DNA of 64,000 nucleotides, taken from the NCBI GenBank assembly GCA_022842685.1, contig JALHPC010000003.1, positions 1 to 64,000 of the forward strand, written 5' to 3'. This DNA is from Candidatus Kapaibacterium sp. GTDB lineage: Bacteria > Bacteroidota > Ignavibacteria > Kapaibacteriales > Kapaibacteriaceae. The notes under the pieces were generated by a model. That model worked only from the letters and a program-made list of their open reading frames with translations, had not been told where the DNA came from and did not search any database. Below, in pieces: positions 25,996 to 35,843 of the stretch (position 1 is the first letter of the stretch; every line of letters starts with the position of its first letter). The translations under genes were made by a program, and so were the position numbers.

Positions 25996-27129
25996 ATGAC
26001 ACGGATATTCCTTTTTGTTGTGTCGGTGCATTTGGCTACAGTCTTCATGATCGCACAACCAGGTGACCCAACCAGGACGCCGCTTGACGTCTTAGCAACA
26101 GGAACGTATCGCGGTCAAATCGGCGGCCTATATCCAGATGGGCAGAACGTACCTCCCATTGCTCATCAGAGGGCACTAGAGGCCGAAACTCGTCGGATCG
26201 TTCCAGTCGATGCACGAGGCCGAATAGACTCCAGCGGAAAAATCGGATTTATCTGTTTGGGTGCGTCAAACCTTAAACAAGAATTTCCCGCCGTTGTATC
26301 ACAATTACAACGACATCCGAGTATTCACCCACGACTCGTATTCGTGAATGGGGCACAGGGAGGCATGTCGCTTGAAAAAATGATTGATACGGTTGATCCC
26401 CGATACTGGGAGAACGAGGTAGATCGAGCGATTGAACGGGCTGGGCTTACACATCACCAAGTACGAGTGGTTTGGCTCAAGACCAGCTTGCTACAGGGAC
26501 GTGGCGACACTCTTACGTTCGAACATGCAGTTTCTACAGGTGTTGAGCGCTATGTGCAGCTCATGCACATCATCGCGGCCAAACTGCCCAACGTTGCCAT
26601 CGTATATGGCTTCGGCAGAAACTCGACGGCCTACGTGGATACGACGGATGGTAACAGGTTGAGCCATCTTGAACCACGCGCATACTACGAAGGTTGGATC
26701 TGGAAACGACTTGTCGAGCTACAGATACAGGGAGACGAGCGATTCGTATGGACGCAGCCACAACGACGTATGCCGTTGCTTACGTGGGGGGCGTACATGT
26801 GGACGGCTCCGCCGAGTGCCAACACGTTTGGGCACGTGTGGCTAGCCGAGGATGTCGTTGAAGACGGTCTTCATCCCTCGGCGCAGGGCGAGGCGAAAAT
26901 TGGACGTCTCATCTCGAATTGGTTTACTCAGGACACATGGGCCCGGCAGTGGGTGCTTGCACAGAATCCTGTCGCGAGCGTTGACGAAGCTGTTGTTGAG
27001 CTTACCACGACCCCTCGCATGTTTGATATGCTGGGACGCGAAGTAACGAGCGCCACGGTGTCAGGAGCCTATTTCAAAGTTTGGCTCGAAGGTGGTCGGC
27101 AACGAGTCGAGCGCATTGTTGTGCCTTGA
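25996..27129 (+). CDS. Secreted SGNH-hydrolase-like protein with T9SS tail
   Basis: 377 residues. Signal peptide (FLFVVSVHLATVFMIAQ). The core has GFICLGASNLKQEF (position of the SGNH nucleophile block), FVNGAQGGMSL, and EDGLHPSAQGEAKIG, the catalytic Asp-x-x-His block of SGNH/GDSL esterases. The C-terminus (MFDMLGREV ... AYFKVWLEGG ... VERIVVP) is a T9SS sorting tail. ATG 25996 is chosen because the signal peptide begins there and GGAG lies 8 nt before; the track start is 15 codons upstream. It follows another secreted esterase and may act on the same polymer. Confidence 0.8.
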   Translation: MTRIFLFVVSVHLATVFMIAQPGDPTRTPLDVLATGTYRGQIGGLYPDGQNVPPIAHQRALEAETRRIVPVDARGRIDSSGKIGFICLGASNLKQEFPAVVSQLQRHPSIHPRLVFVNGAQGGMSLEKMIDTVDPRYWENEVDRAIERAGLTHHQVRVVWLKTSLLQGRGDTLTFEHAVSTGVERYVQLMHIIAAKLPNVAIVYGFGRNSTAYVDTTDGNRLSHLEPRAYYEGWIWKRLVELQIQGDERFVWTQPQRRMPLLTWGAYMWTAPPSANTFGHVWLAEDVVEDGLHPSAQGEAKIGRLISNWFTQDTWARQWVLAQNPVASVDEAVVELTTTPRMFDMLGREVTSATVSGAYFKVWLEGGRQRVERIVVP

Positions 27130-27151
27130 GGTAAAGCTCGACGCTCCCAGC

Positions 27152-28105
27152 TTACCGACGTTTGGGAATTGAAGTGGTGTAGATAACGGTTCCCGTTGCA
27201 TCCACAAAGCGAACGGTTAGTAGCGTGGGCGAGGCGGTGACCGTGGCAAATCCTGGAACACTTCGAGCGAAGCGAGTCTCGGGGATGTTGCCGGTCTTAC
27301 GGACTTCCGACCCTGCACCACTAACGAACGAATGCACTCCAGTGTCGTCGACGTGATGTTGCAGGTCGTGCTCGTGTCCTGCGAAGTAGGCGTCGACACG
27401 ATGCTTGGCAAATAGGCCTTTGAATGACCGCAGCATGTTGCCGGTTTTGCCCTTGCGCTTTCCGCCTGTGTACATCGGATGGTGGCCGATGACAATCTTC
27501 CATGTTGCCTTCGAGCTCGTGAGAACGCTGTCGATGTAGCGCTTCTGTCGCGACGTGTCCTGCGTGGCTACATCGCCATATTCACCGGCAGGTGCTGCGA
27601 GGTAGTCGGTTTGGAATGGATTCGTGTCGATCACCAAGAGTAGCACCGACACGCTGGCGTCATCTTCGTCTTCGACGAAGGTCGTATCGAAGTATCGCGC
27701 AGGCATCGTCCAACGACGGCTAACGTCTGTGTAGTCGATTTGCGCCTGAACGTTGCCGTGATAGTCGTGATTGCCTAGGGCAACAATCCACGGCACGTGC
27801 AGACTGTGGGCTGTGTAGATATCTTCGAACGAGACCTTCCACGCATGATCGTGAACACTTTGTACTCCGTCGGGATAGAAGTTGTCGCCAACGGATACAA
27901 CAGCAACAGGGTCAAGGTGAACGGCCGCCGAGTCCATGGCACGGGCAACATCACGTTGATTGTGTTCGCCATGGCGGCCCCAGTCGCCGACGACGAGAAT
28001 GGAGAGCGAGGTGTCGGGCACGGTAATCGTGCGAATGCTCTGTCCCACAAGTGGGACAGAGCATAGGCAAATGAGCAGCGAAGCGATGAGGTTTGTATGA
28101 ATCAT
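27152..28105 (-). CDS. Secreted purple acid phosphatase / metallophosphoesterase
   Basis: 317 residues with signal peptide (LIASLLICLCSVPLVGQ). Metal-binding blocks of the tartrate-resistant acid phosphatase family are seen in order: VVGDWGRHG (Asp), VSVGDNFYPDG (Asp, Tyr), LGNHDYHGN (Asn, His), IGHHPMY (His) and FAGHEHDLQ (His-x-His). It hydrolyses phosphate monoesters in the periplasm or outside. The ATG overlaps the stop of the upstream TonB receptor (ATGA), so the two are translated together. I infer release and uptake of phosphate-containing nutrients. Confidence 0.9.
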   Translation of the reverse strand: MIHTNLIASLLICLCSVPLVGQSIRTITVPDTSLSILVVGDWGRHGEHNQRDVARAMDSAAVHLDPVAVVSVGDNFYPDGVQSVHDHAWKVSFEDIYTAHSLHVPWIVALGNHDYHGNVQAQIDYTDVSRRWTMPARYFDTTFVEDEDDASVSVLLLVIDTNPFQTDYLAAPAGEYGDVATQDTSRQKRYIDSVLTSSKATWKIVIGHHPMYTGGKRKGKTGNMLRSFKGLFAKHRVDAYFAGHEHDLQHHVDDTGVHSFVSGAGSEVRKTGNIPETRFARSVPGFATVTASPTLLTVRFVDATGTVIYTTSIPKRR

Positions 28106-30849
28106 AGATCGTATTTCACGCCGGCTTGGAAGCGAGCGTTGTAGAACTCCGCTTGTGCGACGCGCGAGGAGATACCTTGGAAGTAGCGGAGCGGTTGATT
28201 GGTAAGGTTGTTGGCGTCGACAAAGATGCGCAGCGAAGACGTTACCGCATATGATGCATTGGCGTCGACGAATAGCTGTGTGTCGTAGTAGCGGTCGTTG
28301 AATGCCTTATCTCCATACTCGTCGATGTAGTCGCTCGTATAGTTGGCTGCTAGGCGAACAGTAAGCCCACTCCACTCATACGACAGCGATGCGTTAAGAC
28401 TGTGGTTTGGGTTGCCTGTGAGTGGTAGTTCTTCTGTTTCGCGACCCTCGACACCGGTTACCGATGAGGTTGCGTAGGTGTAGTTGAAATAGACGCTTAG
28501 TCCGGAGAGCATTCCTGGCAAGAAGTCGAGCTGGCGTTGGAACGCCACTTCGGCGCCGAACAGTGATGCCGTTGCCCCATTCTGAGGGCGTGTATACCGA
28601 CGGAATGTCTGTCCAGAAACAGGATCAAGGTAGTTGGTTTGTGTGCGATTGAAGATGAAGTTCGACAGACTCTTTTGGAAGATGCCGGCCGACACGATAC
28701 CGACGGTTTCGAAGTAATACTCGGCCATCAGGTCAAGGTTGATACTGGTGGTTGGCTTGAGATCGGGGTTGCCTTCATCCAGGTCGCCGTCGTCGATAGC
28801 CACGATGCGATAGGGAACCAGGTCGAAGTAGTTCGGACGTGCCATACCAGTGGTAGCGGCCGCGCGCAGGATGAGGTCAGAGCTTGCCTTGTACTTAAGA
28901 TTGATGCTAGGCAGGATGTTTGTGTACGACGAGGTGTTGCTTGTTGGCGTAACCGTTTCGTCGTCGACGTTAAACTGGTTGCCATTGTATTCGTTAGCTG
29001 TGGCTTCGAATCGTACGCCGGCAACGGCCTCTAGTTTTTCGCCTATTTGCTGTTCAACCATAACGTAGCCAGCATAGATGGCTTCGGAGGCCGTAAAATT
29101 ACCCGCGGCATATTCTTCCAGAAGGTCTGTTTCGTCGAACTGACCACGATCCGTTAGGTTAAGGCCACCCAGGTGAATGCGGTCGGTGAATCGTCCGATG
29201 CGATATGGTCCTGCAAGGTAATTGTCTTTCGTTAGATCGGCGAGGGGTTGCTGGCCAAGCGTTTCGAGTGTGGTGTTGGCGTCGGTTGCTTCGTATTCGA
29301 AGAAGTTGTTTGCCCGATTTTTGGTTTTTGTACGGATACGGCCACCTGCCTTCACGATGTTTGCATAGTCGCCTTCGAGCCAGTTAAACGACACGTCGAA
29401 GCGACCGTTGCGGTCGATGTCTTCGGTAAAGCCGTTCTCCTCTGTTAGCTCGTGGAACCGGAAGTCGTTGACATCCGAGCCCGAGATTTCCGTAATGATG
29501 GGTTGCGACGGGTCGGCGATGTTGCGCTGCGTGATGGCAGTGCGTGTTCGGAATTGTATGTAGCGTTCGTTCGGGCGCTCTTCGGAGGCGCGTGCAAGGG
29601 TGCCGCTCCACGTAAGCCGAACGGCGTTGGCAATGGTGTGCTCGCCGGAGAGCGTAACGTTATATGCGCGTTGGTCCTCGAGACGCGTGGCACCGGCAGG
29701 GTCGCCGTTTATGCCACCCTTCGTCTGACGACGAATCTGTGTCTCGTCGGAATCCTCTTCAAAGATGTAGCGAAGGCGGTAACGGTTTTCCCAGTCATCA
29801 CGGTGGTTGTAGATGGTTGATAGGCGGATGACGTTACTTGGATCGAGGCGGTAGTCTAGGCCGGCCGAGACCGAACGGCGAATGCGGCGGACTTCGTACT
29901 GGCGCACTTCAAACTCCTCAAGAAAGACGCCGTTTGCGCCCTCGTTCCAGATGCCTTCGATGTTGTCGGACCCTAGCCAGTGGTCGAAGTACGAACCACT
30001 AAACACCACGCCGAGTTTGTCGTCAAGCAGTCGTGTGGCGCCAATAAACGCACCGTTCACCATAGGCATTCCGGCTAGCAGGTTATAGCCCGAGCCAAGG
30101 GTCACCGAAGCACGGTTCCCGGTTGCAGCGTCGCGCGTAACGAGGTTGACGGCGCCGCCGATGGCGTCGGCGTCCATATCTGGCGTAAGCGTCTTGTTGA
30201 CTTCGATGGCACGAACCATGTCTGCCGGAATAAGGTCAAGCTGAACGGAACGATTTTCGGCTTCGGCCGACGGAATACGTTCGCCGTTAATCATCACGCT
30301 GTTAAGCTGTCCCGGCGTACCTCGAATCAACCCAAAACGCGCTTCGCCTTGGTCGTACTGTACAGCAATCCCAGGGATGCGCTTCATTGCGTCGCCAATG
30401 TTCTGATCGGGAAAGCGGCCGATTTGGTCGGCTGAAACGATGTTGGCTACATTGCCACCAGCACGCTGCTGATTGAGTGCACGGGCTTGGCCACGACCAA
30501 GTTCTCCATAGACGGTGACGGCTTCGGAGCTAATCGTGGCGCTGTTTAGGCGAACTGTAAGAAACGGAGTCGATTTCGAAACGGCAACGTCTATGGTATC
30601 TGGCTGATATCCGATACTTGAGATACGAAGGCGTACGTTGCCATCGGCAACATCTAGGAGGGTGAATTTGCCGTCGTTGCGGGTAAACGTACCCCGCTTA
30701 CCGCCAAGCGTCTGAACAGCAGCGCCCGGAATGGGTACACCAGACCCCGCATCGATAACTTGACCGTTGATAGCACCAGCTGCAACTCCAGCCTGGCCCA
30801 CCGATGTTGCAATCACGATGAGTGCAAATGCCGTCACAATGTTCTTCAT
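28102..30849 (-). CDS. TonB-dependent outer membrane receptor
   Basis: About 915 residues. Signal peptide, then a carboxypeptidase-regulatory-like domain (GQVIDAGSGVPIPGAAVQTLGGKRGTF, residues about 25-110) usual in Bacteroidota receptors, a plug domain (IGDAMKRIPGIAVQYDQGEA, VMINGERIPS, DMDADAIGGAVNLVTRDA), and a 22-strand barrel ending FYNARFQAGVKYDL. It imports a ligand with energy from TonB/ExbBD, not encoded here. ATG 30849 follows AGGGA. The downstream phosphatase is coupled by an ATGA overlap, pointing to a phosphorylated ligand. Confidence 0.93.
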   Translation of the reverse strand: MKNIVTAFALIVIATSVGQAGVAAGAINGQVIDAGSGVPIPGAAVQTLGGKRGTFTRNDGKFTLLDVADGNVRLRISSIGYQPDTIDVAVSKSTPFLTVRLNSATISSEAVTVYGELGRGQARALNQQRAGGNVANIVSADQIGRFPDQNIGDAMKRIPGIAVQYDQGEARFGLIRGTPGQLNSVMINGERIPSAEAENRSVQLDLIPADMVRAIEVNKTLTPDMDADAIGGAVNLVTRDAATGNRASVTLGSGYNLLAGMPMVNGAFIGATRLLDDKLGVVFSGSYFDHWLGSDNIEGIWNEGANGVFLEEFEVRQYEVRRIRRSVSAGLDYRLDPSNVIRLSTIYNHRDDWENRYRLRYIFEEDSDETQIRRQTKGGINGDPAGATRLEDQRAYNVTLSGEHTIANAVRLTWSGTLARASEERPNERYIQFRTRTAITQRNIADPSQPIITEISGSDVNDFRFHELTEENGFTEDIDRNGRFDVSFNWLEGDYANIVKAGGRIRTKTKNRANNFFEYEATDANTTLETLGQQPLADLTKDNYLAGPYRIGRFTDRIHLGGLNLTDRGQFDETDLLEEYAAGNFTASEAIYAGYVMVEQQIGEKLEAVAGVRFEATANEYNGNQFNVDDETVTPTSNTSSYTNILPSINLKYKASSDLILRAAATTGMARPNYFDLVPYRIVAIDDGDLDEGNPDLKPTTSINLDLMAEYYFETVGIVSAGIFQKSLSNFIFNRTQTNYLDPVSGQTFRRYTRPQNGATASLFGAEVAFQRQLDFLPGMLSGLSVYFNYTYATSSVTGVEGRETEELPLTGNPNHSLNASLSYEWSGLTVRLAANYTSDYIDEYGDKAFNDRYYDTQLFVDANASYAVTSSLRIFVDANNLTNQPLRYFQGISSRVAQAEFYNARFQAGVKYDL

Positions 30850-30939
30850 GAAAATCCCTTGGTTTACGATGGTGCAAACCTCGGTGTGCGGCATTGCCAG
30901 TCTGTGACGTTACTGTTGCCTTTCTGTGATGGGCTGTTT

Positions 30940-32391
30940 CTAAACGGTAATGCTGCGACGTTTCGTTAGCCAACGGTCGATGTCGGTTGTAACGCGGTGC
31001 GCACGGTCAGACGGATGGTCAACGCCGTTCTGCATTGCCGCGAACACAAGGTTGATCTCTCGCTGAATGTTGGCAGAGTCTTTTGCGATGGACGTTAGGC
31101 AATGCAGTAACGACCGCATAAATGGCCGGTCTGCGAGTGTTGGCTTTACCGCCCGTTCCAAAGCACGCAATCGATATAACGCGGGCTCCTTATCGCCCGC
31201 ATCAATAAGGGCGAGAATCTCAATCAATCGTGGTGCGGTGTAATGTGTCTCTGGAAGCCCGTGTTCGTCGAGGAGTGTGCGAACGGTTGCCAGTGCAAGG
31301 TCGGGATTGCCTTCCTGAAGGTAGGCCGATGCGCTAAGCAGGCGCCAGGTTCGATACACAGCTGGACCGTTCACAGGGTGCTTTATTATGCCATGTGTAA
31401 CGGCGGTTTCTGCGGCTATCACCGAAGCAGCGTTCCCATCAATGAGGTCGAGGTACATTGCCGCACGCATTTCGTTATACCACAGCTCATCAAGAAGTCG
31501 AGGGCTGTCTGTTTGAAGACGGCGTAACAACCGAAGCGCAGCACGGCCCGACGTTGTGTCTCGACGCATGATATGCGTCGTAAGGACGTTGGCCATCACC
31601 GTGATTGCTACGTCTTCGACAAGGAACACGTCGTTGTGTTCAATGATGCGCACCATCCCTGCGAGCTCTTCATCTTGCTGGTCGTAGTTCCCTAAGAAGT
31701 GATTTGCCATAGCCCGTACGTGGTGCCGCCAGAAGCGAACTCGAACGTGGTCCGTCTCCAAAGACTGCGTGACGATAGGAAGCTCAAGGATTTCCTTTGC
31801 TTTCGTTGCCCTATCCGGAGCATGGATAGCCGCCATCAGGCTTGAACTCGCATGACTAAGCATACCAACATCATAGGCGATTCGCAGGTAGAACAATCGA
31901 CGCTGCGTGAGATCTTGAACCGTCGGCGCATTCGACGATGGCGTAAACCGACGCAAGACTCGAATCATGGCTCCACAAACATCCACGTGTTGCGTAAAGA
32001 GATGCGAGCGCTCGCAACGATCGTATGCGTTCGCAAGGCGCTCCCACGTCTCGCTGAATAACTCGCGCTCCTCGAGTACTAACGCCTCTTGCATGATGAT
32101 CGACACCACTCTACGATCGGACGTGTCGTGATTGATGCCTGCAAGAGTGCGAACGATACTGTCGAATAACAGCCGTTTTAACTGTGAACCACCGCCTGGT
32201 TGCTTTCGCAGAAACGACGTTATGGCTTCGTCGGAAGCTGCTCGTGCCGATGCTAAGCAGTCGAATAGTGCTAGCATTGCTCCTGGACGACGACCCAATG
32301 GCCGAGCTAGGGCCTTTCGTATAAAGCCCTTCTCGGTAGCACTTAAGCTCGCGATCAGATCAAACGTTGCGTTTTTCGGATGTCGTCCCAT
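30940..32391 (-). CDS. Hypothetical helical-repeat protein
   Basis: About 483 residues, almost fully alpha-helical, with regularly spaced helix pairs that suggest a TPR/SEL1-like solenoid, though no canonical TPR signature is strong. Contains many Arg/Leu, no signal peptide and no membrane segment, so it is cytoplasmic. The track start at 32511 runs into the neighbouring divergent gene; ATG 32391 (MGRHPKNATF) is preferred. It precedes the TonB receptor by 90 nt in the same direction and could be co-transcribed. Not recognised; function unknown. Confidence 0.7.
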   Translation of the reverse strand: MGRHPKNATFDLIASLSATEKGFIRKALARPLGRRPGAMLALFDCLASARAASDEAITSFLRKQPGGGSQLKRLLFDSIVRTLAGINHDTSDRRVVSIIMQEALVLEERELFSETWERLANAYDRCERSHLFTQHVDVCGAMIRVLRRFTPSSNAPTVQDLTQRRLFYLRIAYDVGMLSHASSSLMAAIHAPDRATKAKEILELPIVTQSLETDHVRVRFWRHHVRAMANHFLGNYDQQDEELAGMVRIIEHNDVFLVEDVAITVMANVLTTHIMRRDTTSGRAALRLLRRLQTDSPRLLDELWYNEMRAAMYLDLIDGNAASVIAAETAVTHGIIKHPVNGPAVYRTWRLLSASAYLQEGNPDLALATVRTLLDEHGLPETHYTAPRLIEILALIDAGDKEPALYRLRALERAVKPTLADRPFMRSLLHCLTSIAKDSANIQREINLVFAAMQNGVDHPSDRAHRVTTDIDRWLTKRRSITV

Positions 32392-32513
32392 CAAAGGCAA
32401 CTTCTCCAAAACTTGAGAAATCACCAAATCTTGGTTGGGATGGCCGGGAACGACGCGGTAAGTTGCTATCGTTAAGAACCACGTCGTCCCACTTTCAATC
32501 CAAAGGTACAATC

Positions 32514-34559
32514 ATGAACACGCTTCTGTCTGGCCTGCTTCTGTTTTGCGCAATCGCTGTGCAAGCACAAGAATTTAATGCCACAGGTATGTTGCGCTCG
32601 CTGAGCGCAAACCGTCTTGTCTGGGTAGAGCAACTATCTGCTGGTGATCCAGGCAATCTTGTTTCGGCCCAAATCACACCACAAACGCTGTTTGAAGGCT
32701 GCACCCCCGAAACTGTGGTAAGGGGCGCTGCTGTTGCTGTGGCGTTTACAAGTGATTCGGCAGGCGAACGAACGGCGCAGCGAGTGCTGTTTCGAACTTG
32801 CCGCGAAGTTGTATCTATGAGCGGTGTTGTGTTGCGTGTCGACGGCGAAACGCTTGTGGCTCGCAATCAAACGTGGGATGCGCCCTTCCAGATAGGAAGC
32901 GAAGTGCGTATTACGATCGACCCAGAAGGACAGGCAGTACGTTGCTCGAACGAGCCGATGATGCTTGCCGACCTGATTCCGGGCGCAATGTTTGTAGCAA
33001 GCGGCGAAGTCGGCGCCGACGACGCCTCCGTGCGCGCCGTGTATTTCGCAACAACCGACGACTGCCCCCTAACCACCTATGTTGAAGGTGTTGTTGATGG
33101 TCGGAGCGATACGTCGCTCATGGTATCAAGTGCTGTTGCGGGTTCGTTTGAAGCTGTGGTACCAATATCCGACAATGGTACAGGTGAGCGCAATCCTGAG
33201 CTGTTGGGCCTAACAACATGTATTGGTGAGCCCGTTGCATGGACGCAGATTGCTGCTGGCGACACGGTACAGGTACTTGTGACGCTCTACAACGATGGAC
33301 GCGCAGATCTAGGCGGATTGACACTGCTGTCGAGATGTCCGATCGACGAGCCCCCATTTGGCCGCGTTACCGGCGTGGAGGGTGTTTTAGAGATATCGAC
33401 TCCGGATTCTCTCGTTGTTAGAACCAAGCGCGGTATCAGCGTTACGGTGTTGATAGATGCGACGGCGTTCTTTGGCGACTGTGCAGGACGCGCCGTAGAA
33501 CGATCCTCGATTCCACTTGGAGCTGATGTTCGCATAACAGCGAGTCGGAGCGGCGGTGCTCTAACGCTGTTGTACGGATTCGACGTGTCATCGTGCTCGA
33601 CAACGGTTGTTTATGCTATTGTGGAAAGCAACACCGACAGTCAATGGACGATTCGAACCGAGAGCGGAAGAAGCGCAGAGATTCTCATTGATGGGAAGAC
33701 GAAGATCACTGATTGCGCAGGACGAGAACGGCAGGCCGGCGACACGCGATTCCCCGAAAAGCGAGTACGTGTTGCGTTAGATGTAAGCCAACAACCCGCG
33801 GTGGCACAAGTGCTCGAGGTTGAAGCTGACTGTCCGTGGCTTGTTAACTCAAGCGGTGTTATTAAATCGATTACCGACACCACTGTGGAGATCGACACGA
33901 TGGGTTTTGAGGTAATACTTGATCGTGCCTCGACATTTTTCGTTGACGCGGATGGTATCAGTGTCTCGTGGGATCAGTTGCAAGTAGGACAAAACGTCTG
34001 CATGCAGTATACCGTGTTACCAGGTCTACCAGATCCGATTCGGGCAATTGTTCTTGTGGGTACGTCTTGCACTGGCGAGGTTGGAGCTGTACCACTCATT
34101 GCCAGTGGCATTGTGCTGGAGAACGATGGCACCGAAATGGTTGTAAGAACCAAGGGCGAAGACGTTGCCTTTGCCGTCACAGATAACACATCCGTTATGG
34201 GAGCTCCAACAACAGCCTCCGTTGCCGTTGGATCCGCTGTCAAGGTTACGAGTACCGAACGGCTGAGGAGTTTGGAGCCCGTAGCGTCGATGATCGAAGT
34301 GCTAACTGCGACGTCAGTCCAAGAAAACATCAGTGCAGAACAGCCCGTGCTTTTATGGCCTAACCCGGCGTCGACGTACCTGCAGGTTGGTAGGGATGAT
34401 GTTGCTGAAGTCGCTCTTGTGGACGTCACAGGCCGACGGGTGTTATCGACAACACAGACGACCTTCGATGTATCTACTGTTGCAGCAGGAATGTACCTTG
34501 CACAATGCCGCTTGTTGAACGGCAGCGTTGTGATGCAAATGGTTGGTATTGCTAGGTAG
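32514..34559 (+). CDS. Secreted DUF5666-like repeat protein with T9SS tail
   Basis: About 681 residues. Signal peptide (LLSGLLLFCAIAVQAQ); six or so repeated beta-rich units each with a pattern such as V.GVL.IS.PDSLVVRTKRGISVTVLID and a Cys pair (CxGR / CP), resembling DUF5666 modules; T9SS type A tail (VLLWPNPASTYLQV ... DVTGRRVL ... AGMYLAQCRLLNG). ATG 32514 follows AAAGG by 8 nt, so the long upstream part of the track ORF is rejected. A TTG-N21-TAAGTTGC promoter is possible at about 32435-32466. Surface protein of unknown binding function. Confidence 0.8.
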   Translation: MNTLLSGLLLFCAIAVQAQEFNATGMLRSLSANRLVWVEQLSAGDPGNLVSAQITPQTLFEGCTPETVVRGAAVAVAFTSDSAGERTAQRVLFRTCREVVSMSGVVLRVDGETLVARNQTWDAPFQIGSEVRITIDPEGQAVRCSNEPMMLADLIPGAMFVASGEVGADDASVRAVYFATTDDCPLTTYVEGVVDGRSDTSLMVSSAVAGSFEAVVPISDNGTGERNPELLGLTTCIGEPVAWTQIAAGDTVQVLVTLYNDGRADLGGLTLLSRCPIDEPPFGRVTGVEGVLEISTPDSLVVRTKRGISVTVLIDATAFFGDCAGRAVERSSIPLGADVRITASRSGGALTLLYGFDVSSCSTTVVYAIVESNTDSQWTIRTESGRSAEILIDGKTKITDCAGRERQAGDTRFPEKRVRVALDVSQQPAVAQVLEVEADCPWLVNSSGVIKSITDTTVEIDTMGFEVILDRASTFFVDADGISVSWDQLQVGQNVCMQYTVLPGLPDPIRAIVLVGTSCTGEVGAVPLIASGIVLENDGTEMVVRTKGEDVAFAVTDNTSVMGAPTTASVAVGSAVKVTSTERLRSLEPVASMIEVLTATSVQENISAEQPVLLWPNPASTYLQVGRDDVAEVALVDVTGRRVLSTTQTTFDVSTVAAGMYLAQCRLLNGSVVMQMVGIAR

Positions 34560-34562
34560 TAC

Positions 34563-35312
34563 CTACCGCGCCAAATATCCGCCATCGATGGCGTAATAGT
34601 TGCCCGTCATAAAGGACGCCTTGGATGAAGCCAAGAAGAGGATGAGCTCTGCCACCTCTTCGGGTCTTCCAAGGCGTCCGATAGGGTGCATAGCCACAAT
34701 GGCGGCTGCCATGGCGGGGTCAGCCGTAACGCCGCTAATCATTGGTGTTTCGATGAAGGCGGGTCCGATAACGTTAACACGGATTCCCTCGGCAGCATGG
34801 TCGAGCGCGGCGGCGCGAGTAAGTCCCACTAGGCCGTGTTTGGCGGCAACGTAGGCCGGTGCCCCCTGGAAGCCAACCTGGCCGAGGATAGAGGAGATGT
34901 TGACGATAGAGCCGCCGCCAGATGCACGCATGGCTGGGATTTGGGCCTGCATGCCTAGCAAGACGCCGGTAAGGTTAACGGCGATGACGGTGTTCCAAGA
35001 TTCGATGGGATAGTTGGCAGTCTGTGCCAGTTCGCCGCCTATGCCGGCATTGTTGACGGCAGCGTCGAGGCGTCCGAACGTGGACGTTGCAAGCGTAACA
35101 GCCGCATGGTTATGGTCGGCGCGCGACACATCGCAATGGATGAAGACGGCACGACTGCCATCGGGCGACAGTGCTGAGGCAAGGGCCTGGCCATCGGCGT
35201 CGTTAACATCGGCAATAACGACGTTCCATCCATTTTGGAAAAATGCTTCGGCTGCGGCTTTGCCGATTCCCGACGAGGCGCCGGTGACGAGGGCTACTGG
35301 GCTATGATTCAT
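34563..35312 (-). CDS. Short-chain dehydrogenase/reductase
   Basis: 249 residues, classical SDR length. TGASSGIGKAAAE (NAD(P) binding), DVND (Asp favouring NAD), NNAGIGG, the catalytic Ser in VNISSILGQ and Tyr-x3-Lys in PAYVAAKHG are all present. C-terminus FMTGNYYAIDGGYLAR is typical. A small-molecule alcohol/ketone oxidoreductase; substrate unknown. Convergent with the preceding T9SS gene with only 3 nt between stops, and divergent from the cryptochrome operon. Confidence 0.92.
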   Translation of the reverse strand: MNHSPVALVTGASSGIGKAAAEAFFQNGWNVVIADVNDADGQALASALSPDGSRAVFIHCDVSRADHNHAAVTLATSTFGRLDAAVNNAGIGGELAQTANYPIESWNTVIAVNLTGVLLGMQAQIPAMRASGGGSIVNISSILGQVGFQGAPAYVAAKHGLVGLTRAAALDHAAEGIRVNVIGPAFIETPMISGVTADPAMAAAIVAMHPIGRLGRPEEVAELILFLASSKASFMTGNYYAIDGGYLAR

Positions 35313-35470
35313 GGTTGTAGGACGTAGGGTGAGCGACGTTGCAGAGAGCGCAAGATAGTTCGCACGGGACAGAACTGAAATGACCGATGTCAGGGTAAGG
35401 TGAGAAGTGCTTCTGACGAGGCCGCGATAGCGAAACGAGCACTTCGGCTGATTGAAGACGTTAATACGAC

Positions 35471-35500
35471 CTTTACAGAAGCTTCCTTTACAGAAGCTTC
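35471..35500 (+). repeat. Perfect 15-bp tandem duplication
   Basis: CTTTACAGAAGCTTC occurs twice in direct contact in the intergenic region before the cryptochrome operon. It is in the same frame as the ORF at 35553, separated from it by a stop, and the length is a multiple of three, so it may be the relic of a coding region. Confidence 0.9.
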
Positions 35501-35552
35501 GAACGTATAACGATCTGATTGGTCGTTAGAAGAAGTCAACGAAGATGTCGCC

Positions 35553-35843
35553 GTGAAGCTACCACTAGCGCCCCCTGCCATAGAATCGTGGCTGCAATCC
35601 AATGCGCTAGGGGCGATGGCGCGGATATCTGACCTGCTTGTAAATGGTGTTGGAGTTGACACGAACGGGCGATATATCCGTTGGGACACACTTCGGCGCC
35701 GACAGCCGCCTGTGGGTGCGTCCTCTATGGAGTGGTGGATGACGACAAAATTGGCCCGCCGTACCTTGCTCGACAGTCAACAATCTGGACGTTCGCTGCA
35801 CTTTTTTGCTCCTAACAATGTTCTGGCGCGTTTGCAGCGCTAA
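35553..35843 (+). CDS. Orphan N-terminal-Fic-like small protein
   Basis: 96-residue ORF starting with GTG, whose stop overlaps the ATG of the DUF2256 gene (TAATG), so it belongs to the cryptochrome operon. Its middle part ([13 protein letters not shown] followed by [11 protein letters not shown] and a Pro-x-x-Val-Leu-x-x-Leu end) resembles the segment preceding the Fic core in many Fic-family proteins, from memory of that family. The Fic core itself (HPFxDGNGR) is absent. In the same frame upstream are 36 more open codons cut off by TAA 35508. It is either a stand-alone domain or a remnant. Confidence 0.5.
   Translation: MKLPLAPPAIESWLQSNALGAMARISDLLVNGVGVDTNGRYIRWDTLRRRQPPVGASSMEWWMTTKLARRTLLDSQQSGRSLHFFAPNNVLARLQR

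Noticed and set aside
27130-27156. Terminator between the convergent genes at 27129 and 27152 (GGTAAAGCT / AGCTTACC)
   Set aside because: Short, bulged stem without a T tract and overlapping the stop codon; too weak to annotate.
35390-35689. Minus-strand ORF of 99 aa before the cryptochrome operon
   Set aside because: It overlaps the better supported plus-strand ORF at 35553; Ser/Thr-rich sequence with no family; no ribosome-binding site.
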